A stretch of 33,096 nt of DNA. Origin: Desulfamplus sp. (GTDB lineage: Bacteria; Desulfobacterota; Desulfobacteria; Desulfobacterales; Desulfobacteraceae). A model generated the notes under the pieces. It was not told where the DNA came from, did no database searches, and was given only the letters and a program-made list of their open reading frames with translations. The stretch is taken from NCBI GenBank assembly GCA_015232555.1, contig JADFZJ010000042.1, forward strand, positions 1 to 33,096, read 5' to 3'. The translations under genes were made by a program, and so were the position numbers. Within the stretch, counting starts at the first letter, position 1. Every line of letters starts with the position of its first letter. Shown here in pieces: positions 23,345 through 32,100 of this stretch.

Positions 23345-26300
23345 ATGAGACTCTATGTGCGTCCAAAATTAGAATCGCTGTTTTACTTGCAGTTACATAC
23401 TACAAAAATGCTCTCTATTTTTGCAGCCTTACTGATTATAATTCCATCAACGGCAATTGCATCAGCTTATAACGGATACTACCACAAAAACACAGGAAGC
23501 GATTTTTCATTCTATGATGCTATGGCTCTATACGGAACTCCTGTTATTGATGGAAATATTGCAGACAATGAGTGGAACAGCTCTTACAGCAGACAGATTT
23601 ATAAATATGACAGAGACGATAATCGTATCAGGTATATGTTTCAGTATGATACATCTAATCTCTATATTCTTATTGAAGTTGATGATGATAAAATCTGGGA
23701 CGATTCACCAGGAGATGTGTGGCAGACTAATCAAGATGATGGAGTTGAGATATACATTGATCCAGACAGTTCGAGAGATAATGTTCTGACAAAAAATGAT
23801 AGAGTGGTTGCCTTTACAGTTACTGGTAAAAAATACAGATTTGATCAGGGCAACAACGCAGGATCAACAGAGTATTACGGAAAGTTTTCTCAAATAAAAA
23901 AAGCAGTTGGAATAAAGGGGAGTGTAAATGATTCATCTAATACAGATATTGGTTATGTGGTCGAAGTTGCAATTCCATGGAGTCATCTTGGCGGAGTTTT
24001 GCCCGCTGTAGTTGGAAGCAGTGCGACTGAGACTATTGGAGCCAACTCTTCTGTAAGCACGTCTTTAAAAGATTATATTTCACTTAACATAATTGTTGTT
24101 GAAGATGATGATGGCGGCTCGCTCAATGTCAATTACGATGAGACAAGATGGAACGAGCCATTTGAAATTGACCGATACTTTAAATGGTTTGGAGACGGGC
24201 TTAATGGACCTGAAAACTATGCTAAAATCTATCTTCTTCCCTCTGCTGACGCTGATAATCTTCCGCCCGCTGCAATAAACGATATCTCTTTTATTGATGT
24301 AAATCCTTTTTCTGCTGTCATGTCTTTTACCGCACCCGCTGACAACTACATATCTGTACAGAGTCAAAGTGCTGCATCTGGCGGGGCTGCTGTAAAATAT
24401 CACATAAGATATTCAAACAATGATGAAATCTCAACAGAAGAGGCGTGGGCATTTGCAACAGTTTTTGAGAACAGATTTATACCTAAAATAGGGGGTAAAC
24501 GAGAAACTTTAAGAATCGCTGGTCTTGAACCTGAAACTGTTTACTACTTTGCTGTAAGGGCTGAAGATGGTGCTGGAAATCTATCTCCGCTTGCAGCAAT
24601 TACTCCAACCAGTAGTACAGCTTTAACACAATTTTCATGCAAAACATCAAAGGCTCCATCAGCTTATGGAAAAGGAAAGATTTATCCATCTCCTGCTGGA
24701 CGTTTTTTCATATATGAAGATGGAACACCATTTGTTCCTGTAACAGAACCAGCGGGTATAACATGGGTTGGTATCAGAGATTTGTATGATTTTCCTTTGT
24801 GGGACGACACATTCAAAAAACTTATCAACTGGCATGAGAGCATTGAAGCGGAATCTGAACTTGCAAAAAATTATATCCAATCTCTTAGTGAAAAAGGTAT
24901 TAATTTTATAAGAATTTTTATTGAGGATTTAGCTTTTGCCCATTCTGGCAACCCTCATGCACCTGAAAAGGGTGTATCATATTTAGAATTTCCAGCAACA
25001 GAGACAGGGAAAAAATATATTAATGAGACTCTTGCGTTTTTAGATGATTTTATGAGTTTATGCGAAGATAATGGAATATATATTACCATAACTCCATTTG
25101 ACACCTATTTTTATAAAGATTATTGGGATTACAACCCCTACAATATCCAAAATGGCGGAATGCTCTCTTCACCTGATGATTTTGTTACTGATACACAAGC
25201 TGTATCTGCCCAAAAAAAGCGGCTGCAAGTCTTATATGATGTAGTTAAAAAACATCATAATTTCTTTGGCTGGGAGATGATGAACGAGTGGGACAACAAT
25301 ACATTTGCATCACAACCGCAAGGTTGGGAAAATTCAAGGATTGAATGGATAAAAGATTTACTTGGATATCTGCGGACAATTGATAAACACAATATGATTT
25401 TTATATCATCAGTAATATGGCAGCCTCAGTTTGAACTTAAAGATTTTGTTTTACTTAGCGACTATTTTGACTTTGTCTGTATTCATAATTACACAAAATC
25501 AGTCAAAGACCCTACATCATCTGGAGATTCAAACTTTTCTATTAGACCTGCATGGGATTCAAAACGACTTATTCAATATATGACAGGAAATACTGTTGAT
25601 TCACGCCCTATTCTTGATTTAGAGTTTGGACCTATCAGCCTTGAGACCTATTCAAAAGATTACACTATTGAAGATGATGAAGAGACATTTCACAATATAA
25701 TCTGGTCGGAATTTGCATCAGGAGCTGCTGGAATGGGCTTAAGATGGCCTGGTAAGACACTTGAGCATAAAGGTCCAAGGCTGTCTGATAATATGATTAA
25801 TTATCAAAAAAATATGGCAGACTATTTTAATCAGACAGAGATTGACTTTAAAAATCTTAACTCTTTTCCTTTTGAACGCCATATAAAAGTAACTGATAAC
25901 AGCTCAAAAGGAGTTATATCAGGCAGTGAAATAAAGAGTCTATCTGAGGGAGTTGTAAAGGTTTTTGCATCATCAAATGGTAAGTCTGGAGTTGTTTATC
26001 TATTCAACTCTAAGGAAAATGTGATCATTAATGCCTCTGTTGAGATCAGTAATCTTTCAGAAGATGGAGAATACATGGTTGAAATTTGGGATACAAGAAC
26101 GGATAATCAGACAATCTTACGTAAATCTGTAGAATCTAAAAACAGGACTCTTACATTTGCAATGCCTCCTTTTGAGAGAGACTATTTTACAGCCTTTTCA
26201 CTAAAAAAGAGTGTTAATCCTTTAGTAATTGCTCCTCCTGTATTGTCCGTCTCAAAATCAGGGCTGCATGTTGATCTAAAATGGACAATTCCTGCTGGTG

Positions 26301-26488
26301 CAGATGGTGTGATTCTCTATTATACACCAGCGGATTTAAGTTATATCGGCTCTATCGATATTGGAAAAACAGCTCTATTGCCTTTAGACCTGTTTCATGG
26401 ATTTGATTACTATGCCTCACTTACTGCATATAGCAAGACAGGCATAACAAGCAGCTACTCAAATCTTGAACGCATAACAATTCCATAG
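23345..26488 (+). CDS. Secreted CBM9 / FN3 / clan GH-A glycosidase-like protein
   Basis: A 1047-residue exported protein. After an unusually long n-region, the signal peptide core MLSIFAALLIIIP ends in AIASA with likely cleavage after Ala41. Residues 55-270 resemble a CBM9/DOMON carbohydrate-binding domain (VIDGNIADNEW, YILIEVDDDKIWDD, DGVEIYIDPD, YVVEVAIPW). A fibronectin type III domain follows at about 305-420 (LEPETVYYFAVRAEDGAGN). Residues 440-820 are a TIM barrel of the GH5-like clan GH-A: INFIRIFIEDL, WEMMNEWD with Glu648 as acid/base, CIHNYT, and LDLEFGP with Glu760 as nucleophile. A beta domain and a second FN3-like module close the protein. It probably trims or remodels a polysaccharide outside the cell, perhaps the one made here. 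AGGATAGGA precedes the ATG. Substrate is unknown. Confidence 0.85.
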   Translation: MRLYVRPKLESLFYLQLHTTKMLSIFAALLIIIPSTAIASAYNGYYHKNTGSDFSFYDAMALYGTPVIDGNIADNEWNSSYSRQIYKYDRDDNRIRYMFQYDTSNLYILIEVDDDKIWDDSPGDVWQTNQDDGVEIYIDPDSSRDNVLTKNDRVVAFTVTGKKYRFDQGNNAGSTEYYGKFSQIKKAVGIKGSVNDSSNTDIGYVVEVAIPWSHLGGVLPAVVGSSATETIGANSSVSTSLKDYISLNIIVVEDDDGGSLNVNYDETRWNEPFEIDRYFKWFGDGLNGPENYAKIYLLPSADADNLPPAAINDISFIDVNPFSAVMSFTAPADNYISVQSQSAASGGAAVKYHIRYSNNDEISTEEAWAFATVFENRFIPKIGGKRETLRIAGLEPETVYYFAVRAEDGAGNLSPLAAITPTSSTALTQFSCKTSKAPSAYGKGKIYPSPAGRFFIYEDGTPFVPVTEPAGITWVGIRDLYDFPLWDDTFKKLINWHESIEAESELAKNYIQSLSEKGINFIRIFIEDLAFAHSGNPHAPEKGVSYLEFPATETGKKYINETLAFLDDFMSLCEDNGIYITITPFDTYFYKDYWDYNPYNIQNGGMLSSPDDFVTDTQAVSAQKKRLQVLYDVVKKHHNFFGWEMMNEWDNNTFASQPQGWENSRIEWIKDLLGYLRTIDKHNMIFISSVIWQPQFELKDFVLLSDYFDFVCIHNYTKSVKDPTSSGDSNFSIRPAWDSKRLIQYMTGNTVDSRPILDLEFGPISLETYSKDYTIEDDEETFHNIIWSEFASGAAGMGLRWPGKTLEHKGPRLSDNMINYQKNMADYFNQTEIDFKNLNSFPFERHIKVTDNSSKGVISGSEIKSLSEGVVKVFASSNGKSGVVYLFNSKENVIINASVEISNLSEDGEYMVEIWDTRTDNQTILRKSVESKNRTLTFAMPPFERDYFTAFSLKKSVNPLVIAPPVLSVSKSGLHVDLKWTIPAGADGVILYYTPADLSYIGSIDIGKTALLPLDLFHGFDYYASLTAYSKTGITSSYSNLERITIP

Positions 26489-26501
26489 AAAAGAAATATA
26501 T

Positions 26502-28046
26502 ATGAAGATACTTTATGTAAACTGGGCACCTCTCTGGCGTGGTGCAGAAGTGGGGGGCGGAGTAAATCTTTACTCCCAATCAATGGCTGTAAAACTTGTT
26601 GAATTGGGTCATACTCTATTTTCAATTTCATCGGGCTTTGCATACAATTTAAAAAACAGAGCCTATATTAAAAAGGGTCCTGATTTTATGGGGGTAAAAA
26701 ACTATGAAATTTTCAATGCCCCAAACATAGCTCCAGGTTTTTTTAATTATGAAAATCCCATGCAGGATATTGAAGAGCCAGTTGTTGAGGAGCTTTTTGA
26801 AAATTTTATAAGACACATAAAACCTGATGTTGTCCATTTTCAAAACATTGAAGGCTTTTCTGTCAAATGTATTGATATTGCTGTAAAAAACGGTTGCAGG
26901 ACTATCTTTTCTCTTCACAATTACCACCCTGTCTGCAATCAGATTTATCTTTTATATAAGGATAAAACCATTTGTGAAGATTTTGATAATGGTCGTAAAT
27001 GCTTAGAGTGCATCAATCCCCCTCCATACTCTAAAGAGATTCTTAGAAGAAGAGCAGCTTTTCATGTTCATAGACTGCCTTTGGGGGATAGAATATGGAG
27101 AAAAGGGCAACGTGTTGCAGGTTTGGTTAGGGGATTGATTGGTAAACAGAACGATAATCAAGAAATATCAGATAACCAGCCCGCAAATAGCCGGTTATTA
27201 AATAAGCAAATCTCAAAAGAATTATTATCAGATAATCGGCATCTTCTTTATGCCAACCGCCGTAAAATGATAATTGATGGTTTAAACCGTGCTCATAAGA
27301 TTCATGCTGTCTCTGAATTTGTAAGAAATTTCTATATAAAGCAGGGAATAAAGCCAGAGATTGTAACCACCTGCCATATTGGAAATAAAATGGCAGAGAT
27401 TGGAAACAAAATAGAACGAAAACAAACAGATTACACTAAGCCTTTAAATATTGTTTTTCTTGGTATCTCATCACAACCTAAAGGTCTTCCATTTCTACTT
27501 GAGACACTGCTTTGTATGGATAAAAATGATGATAACAACCAAAAAGCCAATCAACAGAAGCAGACCGCCACAAAAAATAGTTTGTCTGTTTTAAAGGGAA
27601 GTTTTATTTTAAAACAGATAAATCTGTATATCCATGCAAGAGGAGTGTGGACGCTCTCTCATCTTATAAAACCTCTATCTGAAAAACTAAATTTACTTGA
27701 AATTCACGATGGATACGCTTTTCACAATCTGCCAGATATTCTCTATAGTATGAATTACGGTGTTGTACCCCCTTTATGGTATGACAACGCCCCGCAGGTT
27801 GTCTTTGAGATGATGGCAATGAAAGTTCCAGTAATTGGTGCAGATATCGGAGGTATTCCTGATTTTGTAAAAGATATGGATAACGGTATTCTGTTTAAGC
27901 CCGGCGATAAGATTGACCTTGCTTCAAAAATTTCAATGGTAGTTAATAACAGAGAGTTTGAGTCAAAGTTTAAAAAAAATATAGTGCCAATGAAAACTCC
28001 TGATCAACATGCTCAAGAACTCGAAGAGTTTTATATAAAACTGTAA
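26502..28046 (+). CDS. GT4 family glycosyltransferase
   Basis: A 514-residue GT-B enzyme. The N-terminal half has KILYVNWAPLWRGAEVGGGV with the glycine loop, PDVVHFQNIEGF, FSLHNYHPVCNQ and a cysteine set (CNQ...ICED...CLEC) common in this subgroup. The C-terminal Rossmann half has IVFLGISSQPKGLPFLLE, NLLEIHDGYAFHNLPDIL, and the E-x7-E type nucleotide-sugar site NAPQVVFEMMAMKVPVIGADIGGIPD near 428-453. Two Asn/Lys/Gln-rich inserts, about 213-248 and 339-366, break otherwise conserved spacing. It starts 13 bases after the glycosidase gene with only a weak AAAAGAAA as ribosome site. It is retaining by family; donor and acceptor are unknown. Confidence 0.88.
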   Translation: MKILYVNWAPLWRGAEVGGGVNLYSQSMAVKLVELGHTLFSISSGFAYNLKNRAYIKKGPDFMGVKNYEIFNAPNIAPGFFNYENPMQDIEEPVVEELFENFIRHIKPDVVHFQNIEGFSVKCIDIAVKNGCRTIFSLHNYHPVCNQIYLLYKDKTICEDFDNGRKCLECINPPPYSKEILRRRAAFHVHRLPLGDRIWRKGQRVAGLVRGLIGKQNDNQEISDNQPANSRLLNKQISKELLSDNRHLLYANRRKMIIDGLNRAHKIHAVSEFVRNFYIKQGIKPEIVTTCHIGNKMAEIGNKIERKQTDYTKPLNIVFLGISSQPKGLPFLLETLLCMDKNDDNNQKANQQKQTATKNSLSVLKGSFILKQINLYIHARGVWTLSHLIKPLSEKLNLLEIHDGYAFHNLPDILYSMNYGVVPPLWYDNAPQVVFEMMAMKVPVIGADIGGIPDFVKDMDNGILFKPGDKIDLASKISMVVNNREFESKFKKNIVPMKTPDQHAQELEEFYIKL

Positions 28047-28048
28047 AT

Positions 28049-28057
28049 AGGAGAGGG
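28049..28057 (+). promoter_or_regulatory. Strong ribosome binding site in front of a mini-ORF
   Basis: AGGAGAGGG, with its GGAG core eight bases before the ATG at 28062. It is the strongest ribosome site in this part of the locus, yet it serves an 18-codon ORF and not the large gene that starts at 28124. Confidence 0.6.
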
Positions 28058-28061
28058 TGCT

Positions 28062-28118
28062 ATGTTTATATATCAACTTTTTTATATTTTTATCAAAAAT
28101 CAAATAAATATTAGGTAG
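28062..28118 (+). CDS. 18-codon leader ORF upstream of the four-lobed GT2 gene
   Basis: It encodes MFIYQLFYIFIKNQINIR and stops with TAG five bases before the ATG of the next gene. The next gene's own weak ribosome site (TAGG, 28112-28115) lies inside the last codons of this ORF. Translation of the leader could open or deliver ribosomes to the large gene. It could also be the remnant of a deleted gene. The hydrophobic, aromatic make-up shows no known attenuator pattern. Confidence 0.35.
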   Translation: MFIYQLFYIFIKNQINIR

Positions 28119-28123
28119 TTTTA

Positions 28124-31100
28124 ATGAAAAACAGGTTAGTAGTTAAAATATTAAACAGAATAAAAAGATGGCTGCACAATCTCATTTTGTCAAAAAATAG
28201 ATGGATTATCCCTATATCTGAACAGATTGACAATCTTAAAACTCTTGACCCTGACTATTTTGCATGGCTTGTCCGTCATAAGTTAGTTGAGCCATTCTCA
28301 ACGCTTATGATTCCAACATATCAGAACAATAAAAACGTTCTTTTTTCAGTGGTTATTCCTGTTTATAATACCTCCCCTGCCCTGCTTGAAAAGGCTGTTC
28401 GTTCAGTTATGACGCAGATTTATTCAAATTGGGGAATTGTGATCTGCAATGACGCATCAGACTCTACAGAGACTTTAGAATATCTTGAGCATCTTAAAGA
28501 TAACTTTGGTGGCACTCAAAATATTACAATAATCACCAATAAACAAAATAGCGGTATTTCAGAATCAACCAATGCGTGTGTTGAGCAGTCAAAAGGTGAT
28601 TTTATTCTGTTTTTAGATCATGATGATGAACTTTATCCAGATGCCCTTTTAAAACTCAATCAGGCAATTGATCTTAATCCTAATGCAGCCCTATTTTATT
28701 CAGATGAAGATTATATCTCCTCAGATGGATACCGCCACTCCTATAATTTCAAGCCAAATTTTTCTCCATCTCTTCTTGAGAGCCACAACTACATTCTCCA
28801 TCTGATGTGCATAAAAAAGGAGATTTTCATTAAAGCTGGAATGTTGAGAAAAGAGTTTGACGGCTCTCAAGATTATGATCTTCTACTGCGTTTGATGGAT
28901 ATGGGAGAAAAGTTCGTACACGTTCAAGATATTCTCTACTCATGGAGAGAGAATGAGACATCTATGTTAGGTGGAATGCTCAAACCCGAAATATTTCAAA
29001 CAGGTAAAAAAGCATTAGAAGAGCACTACAAAAGGAGAGGGGATAACGTTGAATATATAAACGATTATCTTGAAAATATCAGAGGATTCTATCGAGCACG
29101 CTTTTTAATGCCAGATAATATATCTATTCTTATTGTTCAGATTTGTACAAGCAGTTTACAGTTTAATCCTTATGAGCCATTATCATCAACTGCCTTATCA
29201 ATAAAACAATCCATTGATATTAAACTCACTATTTGGAATCCATCAGACCCATTTCCAATGCAAATTGCAGATACAGATAGTGATGTTGTTATTTTTCTTG
29301 ACAGCCAGCTTACTCCTCACTCATGGGAGGAGTTCCTTAAGGAGACTGTTCCATTAGCGTTGCGTGATCATATTGGTGCTGTCGGGGCACTAATCTATTC
29401 AGGTGATGATAAGATAATTGCAGCCGGAAGAAGCCTTATGCCTTGGGGAGAGATGAGAAATGACTTCTTTGGATATGATTCAGGAGAGAAGAACTCTCAT
29501 GCTAAACGGACACGAGATGTTATTTCTGTATCTGGTGCTGCAATGGTTATCTCCTCAAAAAAGCTCAAAAACGTATTGAATGAAGGCGGTTTAGATCAAG
29601 CAATGTGGGATGTGGAGATATGCTTACGTCTTAACAGGCAGATAAATGGAATTATTAATAATTCAAACATCAATAACTCCTTCAACTGTTACAGCAGGAT
29701 AGTCTTCAATCCAAATGCTTTTCTGCTTTATAAAGGTACTATTGAGAAATATCATGGCTCTTCTATGTTTAATGTGAAACATTTGGCTGATAAATATAAT
29801 ATCTCTCAAGACCCATACCTTAACTTAAACTTAATTGATACACCTAACCATGAAGGAAGCGACAAACGAATATCTATCCCACCATATTTTGAAAAAAAGA
29901 GCTTTAAAATTTCCGAAAAAGAGGCAGAACAAATAGCGTTTGAGAAAAAAAAGAGAGATGATTTTTACCATAAATGGATAGCTTTATATTCACTAAATTT
30001 AAAAAAATCACCACAAAGGGTTGCAAACCTAGAATATAAACCATTGTTTTCTATTATATTACCTACCTACAACAGTGAGCTAATATTTTTCAAGGAGCTT
30101 ATTCAATCGCTTCAATCTCAAACATACAAATATTTTGAAATCTGCATAAGCGATGATGCATCTAAAAACAGAGATTTTCTTGAGTTTTTAGATGAACTTA
30201 AAGCTGAATCAGACAATATTAATGTTGTACGTTCAGAGAAAAATAGAGGAATTGCTGGAAATACAAATCAAGCCATTGCCATTGCAAAAGGAGAGTGGTT
30301 TATTTTGTGCGACCATGACGATCTTGTTGAGCCTTTTGCCCTTGAGATGATCGCCCAATATATCAATGATAATCCAGATGTTGATGTTTTATACTCTGAT
30401 GAGGATATGATTGATCAAAAAGGCTGGAGACACTCTCCAAGGCTTCAACCAGACTGGAATCCTGATATGCTTTTAAGTCACATGTATTGCCCTCATATAG
30501 TCTCTTTTAAACGGGAAGTTTTAAATAAAATATGTAAACCGAGTCTTTCTGAACAAAATAATATTGATTCTATTAGCTTACATGGAGTTCAGGCAACAGT
30601 ATCAACATTATCTCCATTTAATCCAGATATGGATGGTGCTCAAGATTATGATTTTTTTCTCAGACTTACAGAAAAAGCTAACAATGTTGGTCATATACCA
30701 CAAATTCTCTACTCATGGAGATCAGTTCAAGGCTCAGTTGCCTTAGATGCCTGTGCTAAAATATACGCTTATGATGCAGGAAAAAGAGCTTTAGAGGCAG
30801 CAATTAAAAGGCGAGAAGAAGATGCAGTTGTGTTAAAAGCCGCGGGTACCGGACTTGGTGTTTATAGAGTAAAACGAAGGGTCAAAAAGAGTTCTGTGAC
30901 ACATATTATTGAAGGCGGCTCAAATCATGTTGTCTCAATGATAAATAATATCAGAAACATATCAAATTTTCCTGTTGAAATCATTGTTGTCTGCCGTGAA
31001 GGTGAAAGAGATTTATTTGATAATCTAACTATCCAATCTGAGGCAAAAATAGTTACATGTCAAAAAGATGCTACACTATCCGAAATTTACAACACAGGTG

Positions 31101-31669
31101 CATCTTATTCTAATGAAGAGTATCTGATTTTTTCTTCGAAATATATCGATCTTCTTGACAGTGACTATCCATTTGGTTTAATTGAACACACTCAGCGGGA
31201 CGAGATAGGAGCTGTTGGAGTTAAAATTATTTATCCGAATGGATTTTATTACCATACAGGAATGATTTTAGGAGTTAATGGTGTTAGAGGATACGCCCAC
31301 AGAAATATATGGCAAAGCCCTGGACATTGGAACTTTGCAGCCTGTATAAGAAACTACAGTGCTGTATCATGGGATTTTATGGGAGTTGCAAGAGAGAAAT
31401 TTGATGAAATCGAAGGATTTGATTCTGAGTTAAATCAATTAGGCGATGTTGATTTTTGCTTGAAACTTGTTAAAAAAGGATATAAAAACCTTTACACACC
31501 TTATATTTCAGCAGTATTAAATCGATCTGTCCATTTTCTTGAAGAGTTAAGAGATAAGAATGAGGAAGATATAATAATAAAACGTCACGGGGCTTTTATA
31601 AACAGTGGTGATCCAATGTATCATCCTCTTATGTCCAAAACAGTGGAAGATTTTTCAATAACTTTATAG
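28124..31669 (+). CDS. Four-lobed GT2 protein: two intact and two degenerate GT-A domains
   Basis: An 1181-residue cytoplasmic protein built as two similar halves. Lobe 1 (about 70-320) starts FSVVIPVYNTSP and has ICNDASD, the metal motif DHDD near 165-168, LFYSDEDYI, and the GSQDYDLLLR region. Lobe 2 (325-600) has the hydrophobic VVIFLDSQLTP where an NSD motif would be, VGALIYSGDDKIIAAG and VSGAAMVISSKKL, but no metal aspartate set. Lobe 3 (640-905) repeats lobe 1: FSIILPTYNSE, ISDDAS, DHDD near 729-732, VLYSDEDMI, GAQDYDFFLR. Lobe 4 (920-1181) repeats lobe 2: YLIFSSKYIDLLD, VGVKIIYPNGFYYHTGMILG, GDVDFCLKL. Lobes 1 and 3 should be catalytic; 2 and 4 may bind acceptor. Asn/Ser-rich inserts lie near 505-520 and 803-830. 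It is the last gene of the rightward run; a long non-coding gap follows. Confidence 0.87.
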   Translation: MKNRLVVKILNRIKRWLHNLILSKNRWIIPISEQIDNLKTLDPDYFAWLVRHKLVEPFSTLMIPTYQNNKNVLFSVVIPVYNTSPALLEKAVRSVMTQIYSNWGIVICNDASDSTETLEYLEHLKDNFGGTQNITIITNKQNSGISESTNACVEQSKGDFILFLDHDDELYPDALLKLNQAIDLNPNAALFYSDEDYISSDGYRHSYNFKPNFSPSLLESHNYILHLMCIKKEIFIKAGMLRKEFDGSQDYDLLLRLMDMGEKFVHVQDILYSWRENETSMLGGMLKPEIFQTGKKALEEHYKRRGDNVEYINDYLENIRGFYRARFLMPDNISILIVQICTSSLQFNPYEPLSSTALSIKQSIDIKLTIWNPSDPFPMQIADTDSDVVIFLDSQLTPHSWEEFLKETVPLALRDHIGAVGALIYSGDDKIIAAGRSLMPWGEMRNDFFGYDSGEKNSHAKRTRDVISVSGAAMVISSKKLKNVLNEGGLDQAMWDVEICLRLNRQINGIINNSNINNSFNCYSRIVFNPNAFLLYKGTIEKYHGSSMFNVKHLADKYNISQDPYLNLNLIDTPNHEGSDKRISIPPYFEKKSFKISEKEAEQIAFEKKKRDDFYHKWIALYSLNLKKSPQRVANLEYKPLFSIILPTYNSELIFFKELIQSLQSQTYKYFEICISDDASKNRDFLEFLDELKAESDNINVVRSEKNRGIAGNTNQAIAIAKGEWFILCDHDDLVEPFALEMIAQYINDNPDVDVLYSDEDMIDQKGWRHSPRLQPDWNPDMLLSHMYCPHIVSFKREVLNKICKPSLSEQNNIDSISLHGVQATVSTLSPFNPDMDGAQDYDFFLRLTEKANNVGHIPQILYSWRSVQGSVALDACAKIYAYDAGKRALEAAIKRREEDAVVLKAAGTGLGVYRVKRRVKKSSVTHIIEGGSNHVVSMINNIRNISNFPVEIIVVCREGERDLFDNLTIQSEAKIVTCQKDATLSEIYNTGASYSNEEYLIFSSKYIDLLDSDYPFGLIEHTQRDEIGAVGVKIIYPNGFYYHTGMILGVNGVRGYAHRNIWQSPGHWNFAACIRNYSAVSWDFMGVAREKFDEIEGFDSELNQLGDVDFCLKLVKKGYKNLYTPYISAVLNRSVHFLEELRDKNEEDIIIKRHGAFINSGDPMYHPLMSKTVEDFSITL

Positions 31670-31783
31670 TTCTTATGGCTATAAATGACCAGATTGGGGC
31701 AAATGTAAGCAATTAAATTACTAAACATACTGCCATTATTGAGCTATTAAAAAGGAACCCTTAACTTTTTGTTAATACGGTGT

Positions 31784-31802
31784 AAAATAGAACCTCTATT
31801 TT
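31784..31802 (+). terminator. Weak AT-rich hairpin downstream of the GT2 operon
   Basis: AAAATAGA and TCTATTTT form perfect 8-bp arms around ACC, 114 bases after the operon's last stop. The stem has only one G-C pair and the T-run is part of the arm. It is at best a poor intrinsic terminator. Confidence 0.25.
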
Positions 31803-31902
31803 GAATAGATTAAGAGTAGTTGCATGGAATACTAATTGCATATAAAAACAGCTTGGTAATACACTTAGAATAATTAATTAAGCTTTAAATTTATATTTTT
31901 TG

Positions 31903-31930
31903 TTGACATACAAGTCACTATATGTAATTT
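31903..31930 (+). promoter_or_regulatory. Predicted promoter of the secreted-protein gene
   Basis: A consensus TTGACA at 31903-31908 is followed after 16 bases by TAATTT at 31925-31930. The -10 is imperfect. A leader of about 165 bases would follow, containing the G and T homopolymers. Confidence 0.45.
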
Positions 31931-31997
31931 GATTCTGAAAAACTTTGGCTTTAGTTTGTAAAAGATTAACTGATTTTTAAAAAAGCAATATTTTTAA

Positions 31998-32005
31998 GGG
32001 GGGGG
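31998..32005 (+). repeat. Run of eight G in the 5' leader of a secreted-protein gene
   Basis: Eight consecutive G residues in otherwise AT-rich non-coding DNA, 95 bases before the ATG at 32101. Such runs slip during replication and can switch gene expression. Confidence 0.8.
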
Positions 32006-32100
32006 TGATTTAAACCTTTAGTTAAAAAAGTAAGTAGGCGTTTTAGTGAGATTGTTTTTTTTTAAGATTAACTTTAATTGAATTAAGAGGTAGGTAAAAG

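Larger units (their letters stand above)
31670..32100. other. 431-bp non-coding gap
   Basis: No coding region is supportable here on either strand. It is very AT-rich. It contains a small AT hairpin (31784-31802), a TTGACA promoter-like element (31903-31908), a run of eight G (31998-32005) and a run of nine T (32055-32063). AAGAGGTAGG just before 32101 is the ribosome site of the next gene. It probably marks the end of the glycan operon and the control region of a separate gene. Confidence 0.7.

Noticed and set aside
23457-23789. A 110-codon rightward ORF in another frame of the glycosidase gene
   Set aside because: It lies inside the CBM9 coding region and its methionine/isoleucine-rich translation is typical of an out-of-frame reading of AT-rich DNA.
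24080-24403. A 107-codon leftward ORF within the glycosidase gene
   Set aside because: It is a shadow of the CBM9/FN3 coding frame, with no ribosome site and basic, cysteine-rich junk composition.
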